Shown here: positions 9,393 through 17,723 of the stretch, piece by piece | Layout of the letters: each line of letters opens with the position of its first letter | Position numbering within the stretch: position 1 is the stretch's first letter | Source of the DNA: Nitrospira sp. | GTDB taxonomy: Bacteria; Nitrospirota; Nitrospiria; Nitrospirales; Nitrospiraceae | Reading direction: 5' to 3' | NCBI GenBank assembly: GCA_037045225.1 | Contig: JBAOHZ010000008.1 | Span: 46,644-110,643, forward strand | DNA: 64,000 nucleotides | The notes under the pieces: generated by a model | Databases searched by the model: none | Seen by the model: only the letters and a program-made list of their open reading frames with translations | What the model was told of the DNA's origin: nothing | Program-made: the position numbers and the translations under genes

Positions 9393-9420
9393 CTAGCCGT
9401 GGCGCATGCACCACGGCTAG
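9393..9420 (-). terminator. Stem-loop downstream of the repeat-domain protein gene
   Basis: A perfect 10-bp inverted repeat (CTAGCCGTGG / CCACGGCTAG) with an 8-base loop begins about 23 bp after the stop of the minus-strand gene ending at 9443. It has no T-run, so it is either a weak or Rho-assisted terminator or a protein-binding palindrome. Confidence 0.45.
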
Positions 9421-9442
9421 TTCGCATCCTGTCAATTGATTC

Positions 9443-10180
9443 TCAACGCCGACCACCGGGACCCGGATCGCTCATAAGAGTCATTGGTTTGCCTGGGGCA
9501 CCAATGGAGCTCGCTTCGATCACTCGCCCATACTCGTTTTCTACGCCGTATCCAACGACACTGATTGGTTGCCCCACTTGAAGAAGGCTCCTAAGTTGAT
9601 ACGCGGCGTGGGGCGGAACACGAACGATGCTACGATCCTCAAGCACCGCTCCATTCACTTCACCCCTGGGTCCATAGAGTAGAATGCGCACGATGCCGTC
9701 AGCATGCCGTTCGACCATGGACCAGTCCCTGACCGACGGTGGGAGGAGCGGCCGATCAAGTATGCCAGGCTCTCGATCCATAACGGATCGACCGGTCTGC
9801 GTATTCGTAATGACGTTCGCCCGTACGACCGGTCCCCCTCCGCTCCGATATCCCTGAATGCTCACCGAATCCTCAGGCTTGACCGTGCCCACCAACTCAG
9901 TCGCCATGTGCGGTGGGAAATGCACCTGAGTGCCATCACTGAGAAGCAGCCCATCCACCTCGCCATGTGGATTCATCATGTACTGGGTCACTGTGCCTTG
10001 TATGAGCGGGTTGGGCTGCCCGAATCCCGTAGATGCACCGGGAGTTGGAGCCGACGGAGCAGGCACTGGAGTCGGAAGTGGCGGTGGCGTCGGTTGTGCC
10101 TGTGCACTGGCGAACGCTAACGCCATGGTCGCAACGAGCACGGGGCCAGTGAACATGGTGTGCTGCATAATGGGTTTCAT
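9443..10180 (-). CDS. Exported protein with two copies of a small OB-fold-like domain
   Basis: A 245-aa protein with a signal peptide ending near AQA and then a proline-rich linker. Two related modules follow (residues ~62-120 and ~160-215). Each has the pattern PxGEVxGxxLxDxxxVxxPPHxAxxL, ending in a short strand with SVxGY. This suggests tandem OB-fold-like binding domains. GGAGG lies 8 bp before the ATG. A candidate sigma-54 promoter lies ~90 bp upstream, within a repeat shared with 15.1-15.4 kb. The ligand is unknown. Confidence 0.75.
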   Translation of the reverse strand: MKPIMQHTMFTGPVLVATMALAFASAQAQPTPPPLPTPVPAPSAPTPGASTGFGQPNPLIQGTVTQYMMNPHGEVDGLLLSDGTQVHFPPHMATELVGTVKPEDSVSIQGYRSGGGPVVRANVITNTQTGRSVMDREPGILDRPLLPPSVRDWSMVERHADGIVRILLYGPRGEVNGAVLEDRSIVRVPPHAAYQLRSLLQVGQPISVVGYGVENEYGRVIEASSIGAPGKPMTLMSDPGPGGRR

Positions 10181-10228
10181 GGAAAACCTCCTCTAGAATG
10201 TAGGTAGCTCTGGAACGCCTGATGCCTT

Positions 10229-10560
10229 CTCAAAAGGTCCAGTGTGAACCCTTTGTACAGAAGGGACTGAGCAAGTCGCGGACCAAGGCAAGAGCAACGC
10301 GACCGCAGAGACATGCAATCCCTGTAAATTGGAAGAGCCACTGCCGCATGATCATGGAAACCATTGCTGCCAATAGGATTGCGACAGAATCGAGGCACTA
10401 GGCTGTACCGCAGGAATGAGGCTACGCCTAGAGACTATTTCTTGCGATAAACGAGGCAAGGAACGTGAGTTGAGCAGAATTCCCCCATCAGTGAGGAACT
10501 TCCACCCAAGGCTAGCGGGTCAGCCCGTATTGCAGGATCTTGTCGAAGAGCTGTCGGCGA
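10229..10560. repeat. Imperfect direct repeat, copy 1 (regulatory block plus regulator 3' end)
   Basis: About 330 bp resembling 15089-15411. Shared blocks include TTTGTACAGAAG, GACTGAGCAAGTCGCGGACCA, CATGATCATG, AGGAATGAGGCTA and GAATTCCCCCATCAGTGAGG. It contains the last ~16 codons of the sigma-54 response regulator gene and the region in front of the exported repeat protein. Confidence 0.9.
10270..10286 (-). promoter_or_regulatory. Candidate sigma-54 promoter for the exported protein gene
   Basis: The minus strand reads TGGTCC-GCGAC-TTGCT, with GG and GC separated by exactly 10 bases as required for the -24/-12 element (consensus TGGCAC-N5-TTGC). It lies ~90 bp before the ATG at 10180 and is conserved in the second repeat copy. 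The gene directly upstream encodes a sigma-54 activator, which fits. Confidence 0.6.
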
Positions 10561-11900
10561 CTGATTCCTAACAGATGCGCGGCCTTGGTACGATTCCACT
10601 TCGTTTCTTCTAGAGCTTGGTGGATCACACGTCGTTCAGTCTCAGCAAGAATCTCCTTGAGAGAGAGAGGGGCGGAGGCGCAGGTGGCTGAGGGGGTTGC
10701 GGCCAGCAATGCCGTCGCATACAAATCTTCAGGTAGGACTAATCGTCCTCGTGCAATGATCGCTGCACGAGCCAGAACATTCTGCATCTCACGAATATTG
10801 CCTGCCCATGGATGTTCGTAAAGCAATGCGAGCGCCTCGGGCGAAATCGCGAGCTGTGGCCATCGATACTTTCGACCCAATAAACGGATTGTCTGTTCCG
10901 CCAGCAGGGGGATGTCGTCGCGACGATCCCGAAGAGGCGGCAGCAGAATGCTGACCACGTTCAAGCGGTAGTACAGGTCTTGCCGAAATCGATTTAGTCC
11001 AACCAAGTCCGCCAAGTCACGGTTGGTGGCGGCGATCACCCGGACATCTACCACCACGGTACGATTGCCGCCAACTCGTTCAAACTGATTGAATTGCAGC
11101 ACGCGCAGCAATTTGGCCTGTAAATCGAGGTGTAACTCTCCAATCTCATCAAGAAATAGCGTCCCGCCGTGTGCCTGCTCAAATCGGCCCATGCGCGAGC
11201 CCACCGCTCCGGTAAACGCTCCACGCTCATGACCGAACAACTCGCTCTCCAAAAGGGTGGGGCTCAGCGCTGCACAATTCACCTTGATAAGTGGACCGCC
11301 GGCTCGGCTCGAATTCCGATGGAGGGCATTCGCCACAAGCTCTTTGCCTGTGCCTGTTTCTCCCAAGATCAGTACCGGTTCCTGTGTGCAGGCAACCTTT
11401 CCGATGGTCTTAAATATCCCCATCATCGCTGGACTACGCCCGACCAGTTCCTCTTCAGCTGAGCTGGAAGTGATTCCGTCACTCTCCGCACTTAGTGCCT
11501 GGACCTGGGCGACAAGAGCGGATTGCGTCAGGGCTCGTTTCACGGCAAACAAGACTTCGTCGAGGTCGAAGGGTTTCGTAATGTAGTCATAGGCGCCGAG
11601 TTTCATGGCCTCGATCGCGGCCTGGCTCCCCCCCATTGCCGTAATGACAATTACTGGTACGTCCTCCGTGCGATCCTGATGGTCGCGTAAAATGTCGAGG
11701 CCAGATCGGCCCGGCATTTTCAGGTCGAGTAAGACTAATGCGATCCTCTCATCCTCCAGCATCGTTGCAGCCTGCAGGCCGTCGGCTGCTTCAATGACGG
11801 TATAGCCAGCGGCTTCGAGCAAGACACGGAGATTCGTCCGGATGAGGGCCTCATCATCTGCGACCCCAATCGTTGTGCGAGGTCTTACGCCGCCGGTCAT
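10512..11900 (-). CDS. NtrC-family sigma-54 response regulator
   Basis: A 462-aa regulator. It has an N-terminal receiver (phospho-acceptor Asp in LVLLDLKMPG, Lys in YITKPF) and a central AAA+ domain with Walker A GETGTGKE, the sigma-54 contact loop GAFTGA and Walker B GTLFLDEIGE. It ends in a Fis-type helix-turn-helix (NRTKAAHLLGISRRQLFDK). Its start overlaps the kinase stop by 4 bp (ATGA), giving coupled translation. Likely targets are the genes behind the two candidate sigma-54 promoters in this window. Confidence 0.95.
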   Translation of the reverse strand: MTGGVRPRTTIGVADDEALIRTNLRVLLEAAGYTVIEAADGLQAATMLEDERIALVLLDLKMPGRSGLDILRDHQDRTEDVPVIVITAMGGSQAAIEAMKLGAYDYITKPFDLDEVLFAVKRALTQSALVAQVQALSAESDGITSSSAEEELVGRSPAMMGIFKTIGKVACTQEPVLILGETGTGKELVANALHRNSSRAGGPLIKVNCAALSPTLLESELFGHERGAFTGAVGSRMGRFEQAHGGTLFLDEIGELHLDLQAKLLRVLQFNQFERVGGNRTVVVDVRVIAATNRDLADLVGLNRFRQDLYYRLNVVSILLPPLRDRRDDIPLLAEQTIRLLGRKYRWPQLAISPEALALLYEHPWAGNIREMQNVLARAAIIARGRLVLPEDLYATALLAATPSATCASAPLSLKEILAETERRVIHQALEETKWNRTKAAHLLGISRRQLFDKILQYGLTR

Positions 11901-13309
11901 TGGTCACTTTCTCGCTTCGCTATTGGCAACACGATTCGAAAGGTAGCGCCTAAACGCTCTTCCGTCACCAAGTCTATCCGCCCATCATGCTGTTGAATAA
12001 TTTCCCGGCATAACGCGAGGCCCAGCCCCGTTCCATGAGATCGGGTCGTAAAGAACGGTTCGAAAAGATGTTTTTGATCTTCAGCTGATACTCCGATTCC
12101 AGTATCGGATAGAGAGATTTCGACCACTCGTTCTTCTTGAAGATAACGACTGCGGCATTTTAGACACCCACCGTCCGGCATCGCCTGTAGCGCATTGGTC
12201 GCCAAGTTGAGAAACACTTGCCTGAGCGCCTCGCCAGATCCCAAGACAGGGGGTAGTCCGGATTGCAACTGGAGGTCCAGAGCTACCTGCTGCTCGCTCG
12301 CCTGTGCCTCCAGCAATGTGAAGGTTGCCTCGAGAATCTGATTGACATCCACAGATTGCCGCTCGGCACGATCCACCCGTGAAAAATACAAAAGTCGGCT
12401 CAGAATGTTGTTCAAACGATCGACCGCCTGGATCACCGCTTCCATCGACTCATTGGTCTTGGCTGTCTCAGGCATTCGGCCCCAGAGCTGAATGGTCGAA
12501 CGAATGCCAGCTAACGGGTTTCTAATCTCATGGGCAACACCGGCCAACAATTTGCCAAGTGTAGCCAATTGCTCAGAGCGACGAAGTTCATTGCGTAGTC
12601 TGTCCTGCATGATTCGTTGACGCGTGAGTGATCGTACGAGTGAAATCATGAGCAATAGTGACAATGTCATGCCAACCAGCGCCAGCGTCAAGGACACCTG
12701 ATAGCGCCGGACTTCAGCATGTAATTGCTCCGGCCCTGTCAATCGAAACATGACCCAGGTCGTCGCAAGAGCGGGGCGACTGGAGCCAATCGCCTCGGTG
12801 ACAACAGCCACGCGGCTCGGCCCAACATCGCGGACACTGAACAACGGCTCTGTCGATGCTTCAGCGAGGCTTTGCCGAGCCTGGACTTGAATATACGGTG
12901 CCTCAAGCGGTGGTGGATCGTTTCGGGAAAGTCCTGGATGGGGATGGGCGTTGCCGGTCGCATACCCACTGAAGCGGTCAATCGTGCCGGCCAAATAGAA
13001 TCCCCCTTCTACACCGGGAAAATCCGCCACGACACCTGTGGCAATCCCGCGCAGGGCCACACCTATTTTTTCAAATGGGTCAGCCCCGCCATGAGCGAGA
13101 GATGTGACCATAGGGTCCGCTGACTTGGCCATTCGATGACTAGCCTCGCGCAGCACAGTGCGCACGCGGAGTTCCTGCCCTGGCAATAAAGCGCTCGTAA
13201 ATGCGTTCCATACTAAGACTCCGAGAGATCCAAGAAATAGCACGAGCACGAAGGCAACTTGTATCCGCATCCCCAGGGGCCACGACAAGCGCACCGTCTC
13301 CCTCCGCAT
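11897..13309 (-). CDS. Membrane sensor histidine kinase (NtrB/ZraS-like)
   Basis: Partner kinase of the downstream NtrC-type regulator. One helix near the N-terminus and a second near residue 220 bracket a ~180-residue periplasmic sensor region. The HisKA box is LAGVAHEIRNPLAGIR. The ATPase part has the N box (NLATNALQAMPDGG) and G boxes (DTGIGV, GTGLGLAL). A CxxC (CLKC) lies inside the ATPase domain, which is uncommon. I chose ATG 13309; a TTG at 13345 would add 12 residues. Neither start has a strong ribosome site. Confidence 0.9.
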   Translation of the reverse strand: MRRETVRLSWPLGMRIQVAFVLVLFLGSLGVLVWNAFTSALLPGQELRVRTVLREASHRMAKSADPMVTSLAHGGADPFEKIGVALRGIATGVVADFPGVEGGFYLAGTIDRFSGYATGNAHPHPGLSRNDPPPLEAPYIQVQARQSLAEASTEPLFSVRDVGPSRVAVVTEAIGSSRPALATTWVMFRLTGPEQLHAEVRRYQVSLTLALVGMTLSLLLMISLVRSLTRQRIMQDRLRNELRRSEQLATLGKLLAGVAHEIRNPLAGIRSTIQLWGRMPETAKTNESMEAVIQAVDRLNNILSRLLYFSRVDRAERQSVDVNQILEATFTLLEAQASEQQVALDLQLQSGLPPVLGSGEALRQVFLNLATNALQAMPDGGCLKCRSRYLQEERVVEISLSDTGIGVSAEDQKHLFEPFFTTRSHGTGLGLALCREIIQQHDGRIDLVTEERLGATFRIVLPIAKRESDQ

Positions 13310-13499
13310 GGCGTATAAGCGCCCAATATTTTGAGTGCAAGCCAATCAGCGTTCCATGAATTGAACAAGGCAAGATGCATGCGACATCATCGTCCTCAGT
13401 TAAAGAAGTGCGCGGGTGGCCAGCATGCGGTGTGCCTGTGTCAGTAATGTGTCCTTGTCCTTATAGGCCTCTCGGGACTTTCTCGTTGACCGGGAGTGT

Positions 13500-14155
13500 T
13501 TACGCTTGTGTCTGTCGCGTCGGCCATCTCTGAACAAGGAACGCAATGGCGAGGCGTGTGACGATCGACAACGCTGCGCCGAGGAAAACGACAATGACTA
13601 TATTGCGCTCATCAACTGAGACGCGAGCCGTGCGCGCCGCCAGGAGCACCCTCTCGGTCTCACTCATCTTCGCGACGATCCTGCGAATCGTATCCATCAC
13701 CACCTTACCGTTTTCGGCGACGATCATCGATCGAGCTGCGTCGAACCCCTGAGATGTCGCAGGGCGATGGTCGCACCGAGCTCGTCAAGCTTTTTCTCTA
13801 GAGAGGCCTCAAGGGTTGCGACCTGGTCCATCTGATTCGGACTGTCCGTCACCAGTAGGCGTAACGCCACGAGTGAGCGGGGCACCGTCTGAAGGGCGGA
13901 CCGATAGGGATCCAAATACGCCGGTTCCCCGGTAATGACGAATCCTCGTTGCCCAGTCTCCGCATCCTCAATCACAATAAACAGGTCATTGATGGTTGCA
14001 ATGACCTGGTAGGTATGCACAACCAGCTCTCTGTTCTCGCGGAGAATGCCGTTGTATCGATATGAGAGATAACTACCAAATAAAAGGACAACCAGGAATG
14101 GAACCATGCTGATGAAGACCACCCGTGTAATGACCCGCGGGATCCATTGAATCAT
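13500..14155 (-). pseudogene. CHASE3-domain membrane protein, frameshifted
   Basis: The gene starts at ATG 14155 (GGAG 11 bp upstream) with a membrane helix. A CHASE3 extracellular sensor follows (VIEDAETGQRGFVITGEPAYLDPY). Near 13743-13749, in a run of Gs and Ts, the reading frame shifts by one base. The continuation is FDAARSMIVAENGKVVMDTIR, also CHASE3-like, then a second helix and a stop. No kinase or cyclase output domain follows. The protein was therefore either sensor-only or already truncated. It lies just upstream of the kinase/regulator pair on the same strand. Confidence 0.75.
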
Positions 14156-14530
14156 TGTGTTCGTATCTCCAAAAGGATCGACAATAGGAGAGAACTCCGA
14201 CAGTAGAGCACAACCCGCACTCAGATGTGTAGAAAGGAACGACATCTCGGTGACGAAAGCACCGCTGCGAAGGACCTAGCAACATCCCTGCATCGTCAAT
14301 CAGATGGGGTTGTATTGTTCTGGGCTAACCGCATCTTCGATAGGAGTCTTCCGAGCCAGTTCTTTGTTGGCCAATCCTCAGCACGGCAGCGGTGGAAGGG
14401 GAAGCCGCCGATGCCTCGCTTACCATTGGAGCCTATACTGCTCTCAGAATACAATCCGGCCGCCACGCCTAAGACATGAAGGCGACCAAGATAATGATCT
14501 TCATAACTATCTGGCCCATGTTACGTTCCT
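14156..14530. other. Intergenic stretch without a supported gene
   Basis: Only short low-quality frames on both strands. No repeat, terminator or RNA gene was recognised. It separates the DMT transporter from the CHASE3 gene. Confidence 0.4.
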
Positions 14531-14977
14531 TCAGTATTTTGCGATGAGCGCAATCCCGCCAATCATGAGTACAACTCCCACTACACGCCAATGGTTGATC
14601 TCGTGCACCGGCATATGGAACCAGCCATAGTGGTCCAGCAAGAGGGACATGACCAGAGCTGTGGTCACGGTGAAACCGATAAAAGGTCCCGCTCCGATTT
14701 TTTGCACAAGCGTGAGCCCGGCATAGACCTGAACGGCTCCGACCAGGCCGCACAAGGGAGCCCACCACGGCATCCTTGCGAGGCCTTCGCTACTCGGAAG
14801 TGGGTTTGGAAACATTGCAAAAATGCATAAGAAGAAAGCAGTGATCAGCGCGAAGGACACGGCACTTGCGAGCCACTTGTTTTCCAAAGACTGAAAGAGC
14901 TGGGCATTCATCGCAGCGCCGCAGGTCTGCAGCGCCCCTCCCACAATGATGAAAGGGTAAATCCAGAAAGAGTTCAT
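14531..14977 (-). CDS. DMT family transporter (YdcZ/DUF606)
   Basis: Five-helix protein of 148 aa, the full length of the YdcZ (DUF606) branch of the drug/metabolite superfamily. Typical pieces are GGALQTCGAAMNAQL near the N-terminus and PLCGLVGAVQVYAGLTLVQKIGAG in the middle. GGAGG lies 5 bp before the ATG. A second copy of the candidate sigma-54 promoter lies ~150 bp upstream. Substrate unknown. Confidence 0.88.
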   Translation of the reverse strand: MNSFWIYPFIIVGGALQTCGAAMNAQLFQSLENKWLASAVSFALITAFFLCIFAMFPNPLPSSEGLARMPWWAPLCGLVGAVQVYAGLTLVQKIGAGPFIGFTVTTALVMSLLLDHYGWFHMPVHEINHWRVVGVVLMIGGIALIAKY

Positions 14978-15126
14978 TTCTCCTCCTTACACCACCTCTG
15001 TGGCGGCAATGGCGGCAAAACCTTGAGAAGACCTCAGTGCGCCACGCACCTCCGCGAGCAGTGAGCTCTGAAAAAACCTCATGTCTCTCAGAAGGTCCCG
15101 CTTGAGCCGTTTGTACAGAAGGACTG

Positions 15127-15142
15127 AGCAAGTCGCGGACCA
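15127..15142 (-). promoter_or_regulatory. Candidate sigma-54 promoter for the YdcZ-like gene
   Basis: Identical minus-strand element TGGTCC-GCGAC-TTGCT with GG-N10-GC spacing, ~150 bp before the ATG at 14977. It is conserved with the copy at 10270-10286 although the flanking bases differ. Confidence 0.55.
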
Positions 15143-15361
15143 GCAGGCACGAACCATGCGACTGCAGAGCGATGCACTCCTTGCAAATTGGAAGAGTCAC
15201 TCCGGCATGATCATGAAACCATTGACACTAATAGGAGGATCGACGCATTAGGCTTTGAGCAGGAATGAGGCTAGGCCGACAGACACTATCAGAGGATAAA
15301 CGGGCCAAGGAACGTGGGTTGGGCAGAATTCCCCCATCAGTGAGGAACTTCCACCCAAAGG

Positions 15362-15411
15362 CTAGGGGGTAATTCCGTATTGCAGGATCTTGTCGAAGAG
15401 CTATCGCCGGG
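15362..15411 (-). pseudogene. 3' remnant of a second NtrC-type response regulator
   Basis: The minus strand encodes ARR-stop-LFDKILQYGITP-stop. This aligns with the last 15 or so residues (SRRQLFDKILQYGLTR) of the regulator ending at 10512. The glutamine codon is now TAG. The rest of the gene is gone; an antiporter gene lies just beyond. Confidence 0.85.
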
Positions 15412-15451
15412 CTCGATTGCGGCATCCTTGCCATTAGACGAAAAGATGAGC

Positions 15452-16657
15452 CTATCCCTCCTCGCTCAGACCATTGATCCGTCCGGGGCCTTTGCCATGT
15501 ATTTCATCACGGGGTAAGAGATGCCGCGGGGTGTACCTCCAGCTAGCAATCAGGGTGGGAACGACAGCGCTCGCAATAACGGCCGCCACTAAGAAGGAGT
15601 ATTGTTCTTGAGTCACGATGCCATGCGCCAGACCATAGAGCGACGAGATGGTGCCGAATGTCAAACCCGTGGACATCAACAGCGTGTAGTACCACCGCTC
15701 ATTTTGGTCCTGTCGAAACAGTCCAATGATCGGATATAGACCGAAGATTTTGGAGGAGACCTTGCCAGCCAAGAGCGCGAGGAACACCAGCGGAGCAGAT
15801 AGCAACGCCGGCAGCGAGACGAGAGTACCGGCACGAATGAAATAGAAGGGCGTGAGCAGCCCCACGGTGAGTGTGCGCAGCCGACGAATCCAGTGCGTAT
15901 CCTTGGCCGCACTCCCGGCAAGCACCATGCCCGCAATGTATGCAGGAAGCACGGCTTCGCTACCCGACCATAAGGCCAATGAGCCCAGCCCAAGCAAAAT
16001 GAGCATCACCCACTTTGTACGGATGGCGGCGGTTCGGTGAGCCAGATGACGGGTTAACCATGCGGTAACTGTCGGCAATGACGCCAAGACCAGGGCGCTT
16101 CCGAGGACAAAGACGATCGTCTTATAGGTAAATGGAGCGAAGAGTAGACCGAGGACAATCACCGTCCCCAGATCATTGATGAAACAGGACCCGAGAATCC
16201 CTTTGCCATACTCGGTTTTATTTAGACCGGTTTCAAGCATCACGGCATACACTACCGCCATGGAGGTCGTCGAAAGGGCCACGCCACAGAGCCAGCTCGC
16301 TCGGGAATCCCATCCAAGGACATAGTAGGCAACAGCGGCACACCCGAGAAACGGTGCCGCGAAACCTACGAAGCCCACCACGTTGACTTCTCGCAGTTTC
16401 GACCGCAGTACCTGGGGATCAAGTTCCGCTCCAGCAAGAAAGGTGAGGACGACGGCACCAAACGCCGCAAGGAACCGTACCCATTCAGCATTTGGCGTGA
16501 GGATTTCTGGCAGCCCCCAGCAGCTCAACAGCGCGGCGGCGGCAACGCCCACACAAATTTCGACCAATGCGACCGATACGCGCAGTTGGAACGCGAGGAG
16601 GGAAGAGAGGACAGCGAGAGACAGCCAAAGCGATGCAACCGTAAAGATCTGTTCCAT
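15452..16657 (-). CDS. CPA2-type cation:proton antiporter under fluoride-riboswitch control
   Basis: A 401-aa membrane protein of the Na+/H+ exchanger fold, with 12 or so helices and no cytoplasmic RCK/TrkA domain. The LTFLAGAELD helix and the CFINDLGTVIVLGL helix, with its paired N-D, carry the residues expected for ion/proton exchange. GGAGG lies 8 bp before the ATG. The transcript leader contains a fluoride riboswitch followed by an intrinsic terminator, so expression should rise when fluoride accumulates. A role in fluoride export or in pH/Na+ correction during fluoride stress follows from this context; the transported ion is not shown. Confidence 0.92.
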   Translation of the reverse strand: MEQIFTVASLWLSLAVLSSLLAFQLRVSVALVEICVGVAAAALLSCWGLPEILTPNAEWVRFLAAFGAVVLTFLAGAELDPQVLRSKLREVNVVGFVGFAAPFLGCAAVAYYVLGWDSRASWLCGVALSTTSMAVVYAVMLETGLNKTEYGKGILGSCFINDLGTVIVLGLLFAPFTYKTIVFVLGSALVLASLPTVTAWLTRHLAHRTAAIRTKWVMLILLGLGSLALWSGSEAVLPAYIAGMVLAGSAAKDTHWIRRLRTLTVGLLTPFYFIRAGTLVSLPALLSAPLVFLALLAGKVSSKIFGLYPIIGLFRQDQNERWYYTLLMSTGLTFGTISSLYGLAHGIVTQEQYSFLVAAVIASAVVPTLIASWRYTPRHLLPRDEIHGKGPGRINGLSEEG

Positions 16658-16690
16658 TCAACAATCCTCCATCAATTCGACTGCTGGACA

Positions 16691-16714
16691 TAAAAAAACC
16701 GCCTGGGAGCGGTT
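16691..16714 (-). terminator. Intrinsic terminator in the antiporter leader
   Basis: On the minus strand, AACCGC-tcccag-GCGGTT is followed at once by a run of Ts. It lies only ~34 bp before the start codon, too close to leave room for a separate promoter. It must therefore act as a conditional terminator. A second hairpin, GTTGTC/GACAAC, lies immediately upstream of it and may form part of the switch. Confidence 0.9.
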
Positions 16715-16749
16715 GTCACAGCAATAGGACAACTCCGCAGCTACATCAA

Positions 16750-16812
16750 GATAGCCTAGGAGTCATCAGCCTTCGGAAAGGCGGTTGACGGGGGACTCCA
16801 TCCCCTGTTGCC
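16750..16812 (-). promoter_or_regulatory. Fluoride (crcB-motif) riboswitch aptamer
   Basis: The minus-strand RNA has all the parts of the crcB aptamer. Stem P1 is GGGG (16805-16802) with CCCC (16794-16791), enclosing AUGGAGU. An AACC linker follows, then the hairpin GCCUU-UCCG-AAGGC (16782-16769), then UGAUGACUCCUA. The GGAGU loop can pair with ACUCC (16763-16759) as the pseudoknot. The invariant GAUGG and UGAUGAC...CCUA blocks are present. The terminator 40 bp downstream is the expression platform. I read this by eye; a covariance-model search would confirm it. Confidence 0.92.
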
Positions 16813-17064
16813 TGTACATTACTTCAAGTTAGCGGGAGAAGGCTAGCCCTGAAAGCCCGCATGACGTGAAAGCCCTCTCGGCCGGTCGCGAATGATACCC
16901 GGCCAGCGGGATAGTCAAAGAAATTTCCACTAAGCTATCTTTGTGCAAAACGATTCAGAAGGCACCTGGGAGGAGTTCGCTTTCAAAGCATTTGGTACTA
17001 ATGCGGAGTTGCGCGTACAGTCCTGAATATACTTGGCACATCGCCTCCCAGTTATTTCTGGCAA

Positions 17065-17611
17065 TCAGATGGTAGCGCGCACAGCCACGTGCATCATCTG
17101 TTCTCCCGAAAGATGGTCAAGATGCACCACCAGGTCCTCAGACTATTGCCATGCGCGACGACAATGACCGTTTCTCCGGCCAGTACGTGAGGCTGTATCT
17201 TACGTTGATAGTACGCAGCACACGAGCGGCCGTGTCTTGTAAGCTTTCACCGGGCGGCCTGGCATCATAACTTCGACGCCATAGTAAGACCTGATGCTCT
17301 CCATACCGGTTGGCCGTCTTGTCTTTATTCAATCCTTATAAACTTCCATACATCCGCTCATTGAGTGCCTCATCGTTCTCATTAGGAATAGATCCTTGTT
17401 CGACTACCGCTAACACATAACTGAGCGTTTCAATTGCTCGCACAAGCCGGGAAGTAAACGCCCGATCAAACCTATAATGTGCGAGTTCCTTGCCGGCAGC
17501 GATTGCTGCTTCCCTGCCCTTTGCTGAAAGCGGGACATCGATCCACCCGGTGAATCGATTCTCCAGGTTCCCTTGTGATCGGCCATGTCGAAGAAGTACC
17601 AACTGCCCCAC
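17065..17611 (-). pseudogene. gpmA: 2,3-bisphosphoglycerate-dependent phosphoglycerate mutase, decayed
   Basis: Begins normally at GTG 17611 with the catalytic LVLLRHG and ENRFTGW motifs and continues to ALNERMYGSL. There CAA of the conserved LQGLNK has become TAA (17336-17338). The same frame continues as GLNKDKTANRYGEHQV... WRRSYD. Near 17190 a one-base frameshift moves it to IQPHVLAGETVIVVAHGNSL, which carries the second catalytic His. A further shift near 17140 gives DLVVHLDHLSGEQMM and then a stop. At least three lesions and a missing C-terminus make an active enzyme very unlikely. Confidence 0.9.
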
Positions 17612-17723
17612 TCATTCCCCTTTCAAATCGATCGGTCGCCGTGCTCCCCTTAGATATCGATGCGGCCTCACCGCCCGACGGACGGCTATGAAATTATAGG
17701 ATGGTCTGCCAGTGGAGGATGGA

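Larger units (their letters stand above)
15089..15411. repeat. Imperfect direct repeat, copy 2 (regulatory block plus regulator remnant)
   Basis: Second copy of the block at 10229-10560, similar across ~320 bp with small indels. Here it lies in front of the YdcZ-like transporter. The regulator part is only a remnant. Confidence 0.9.

Noticed and set aside
10325..10345. Plus-strand GG-N10-GC element as a sigma-54 promoter
   Set aside because: The spacing fits in copy 1 only; the GC is lost in copy 2, and it would drive antisense transcription into the regulator gene.
13400..13594. Small minus-strand ORF after the CHASE3 gene
   Set aside because: Very basic, no start signal; it overlaps the readable end of the CHASE3 frame.
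16650..16930. Antiporter leader as a c-di-AMP (ydaO-type) riboswitch
   Set aside because: The conserved ydaO blocks are absent, while all the fluoride-aptamer blocks and the pseudoknot are present.
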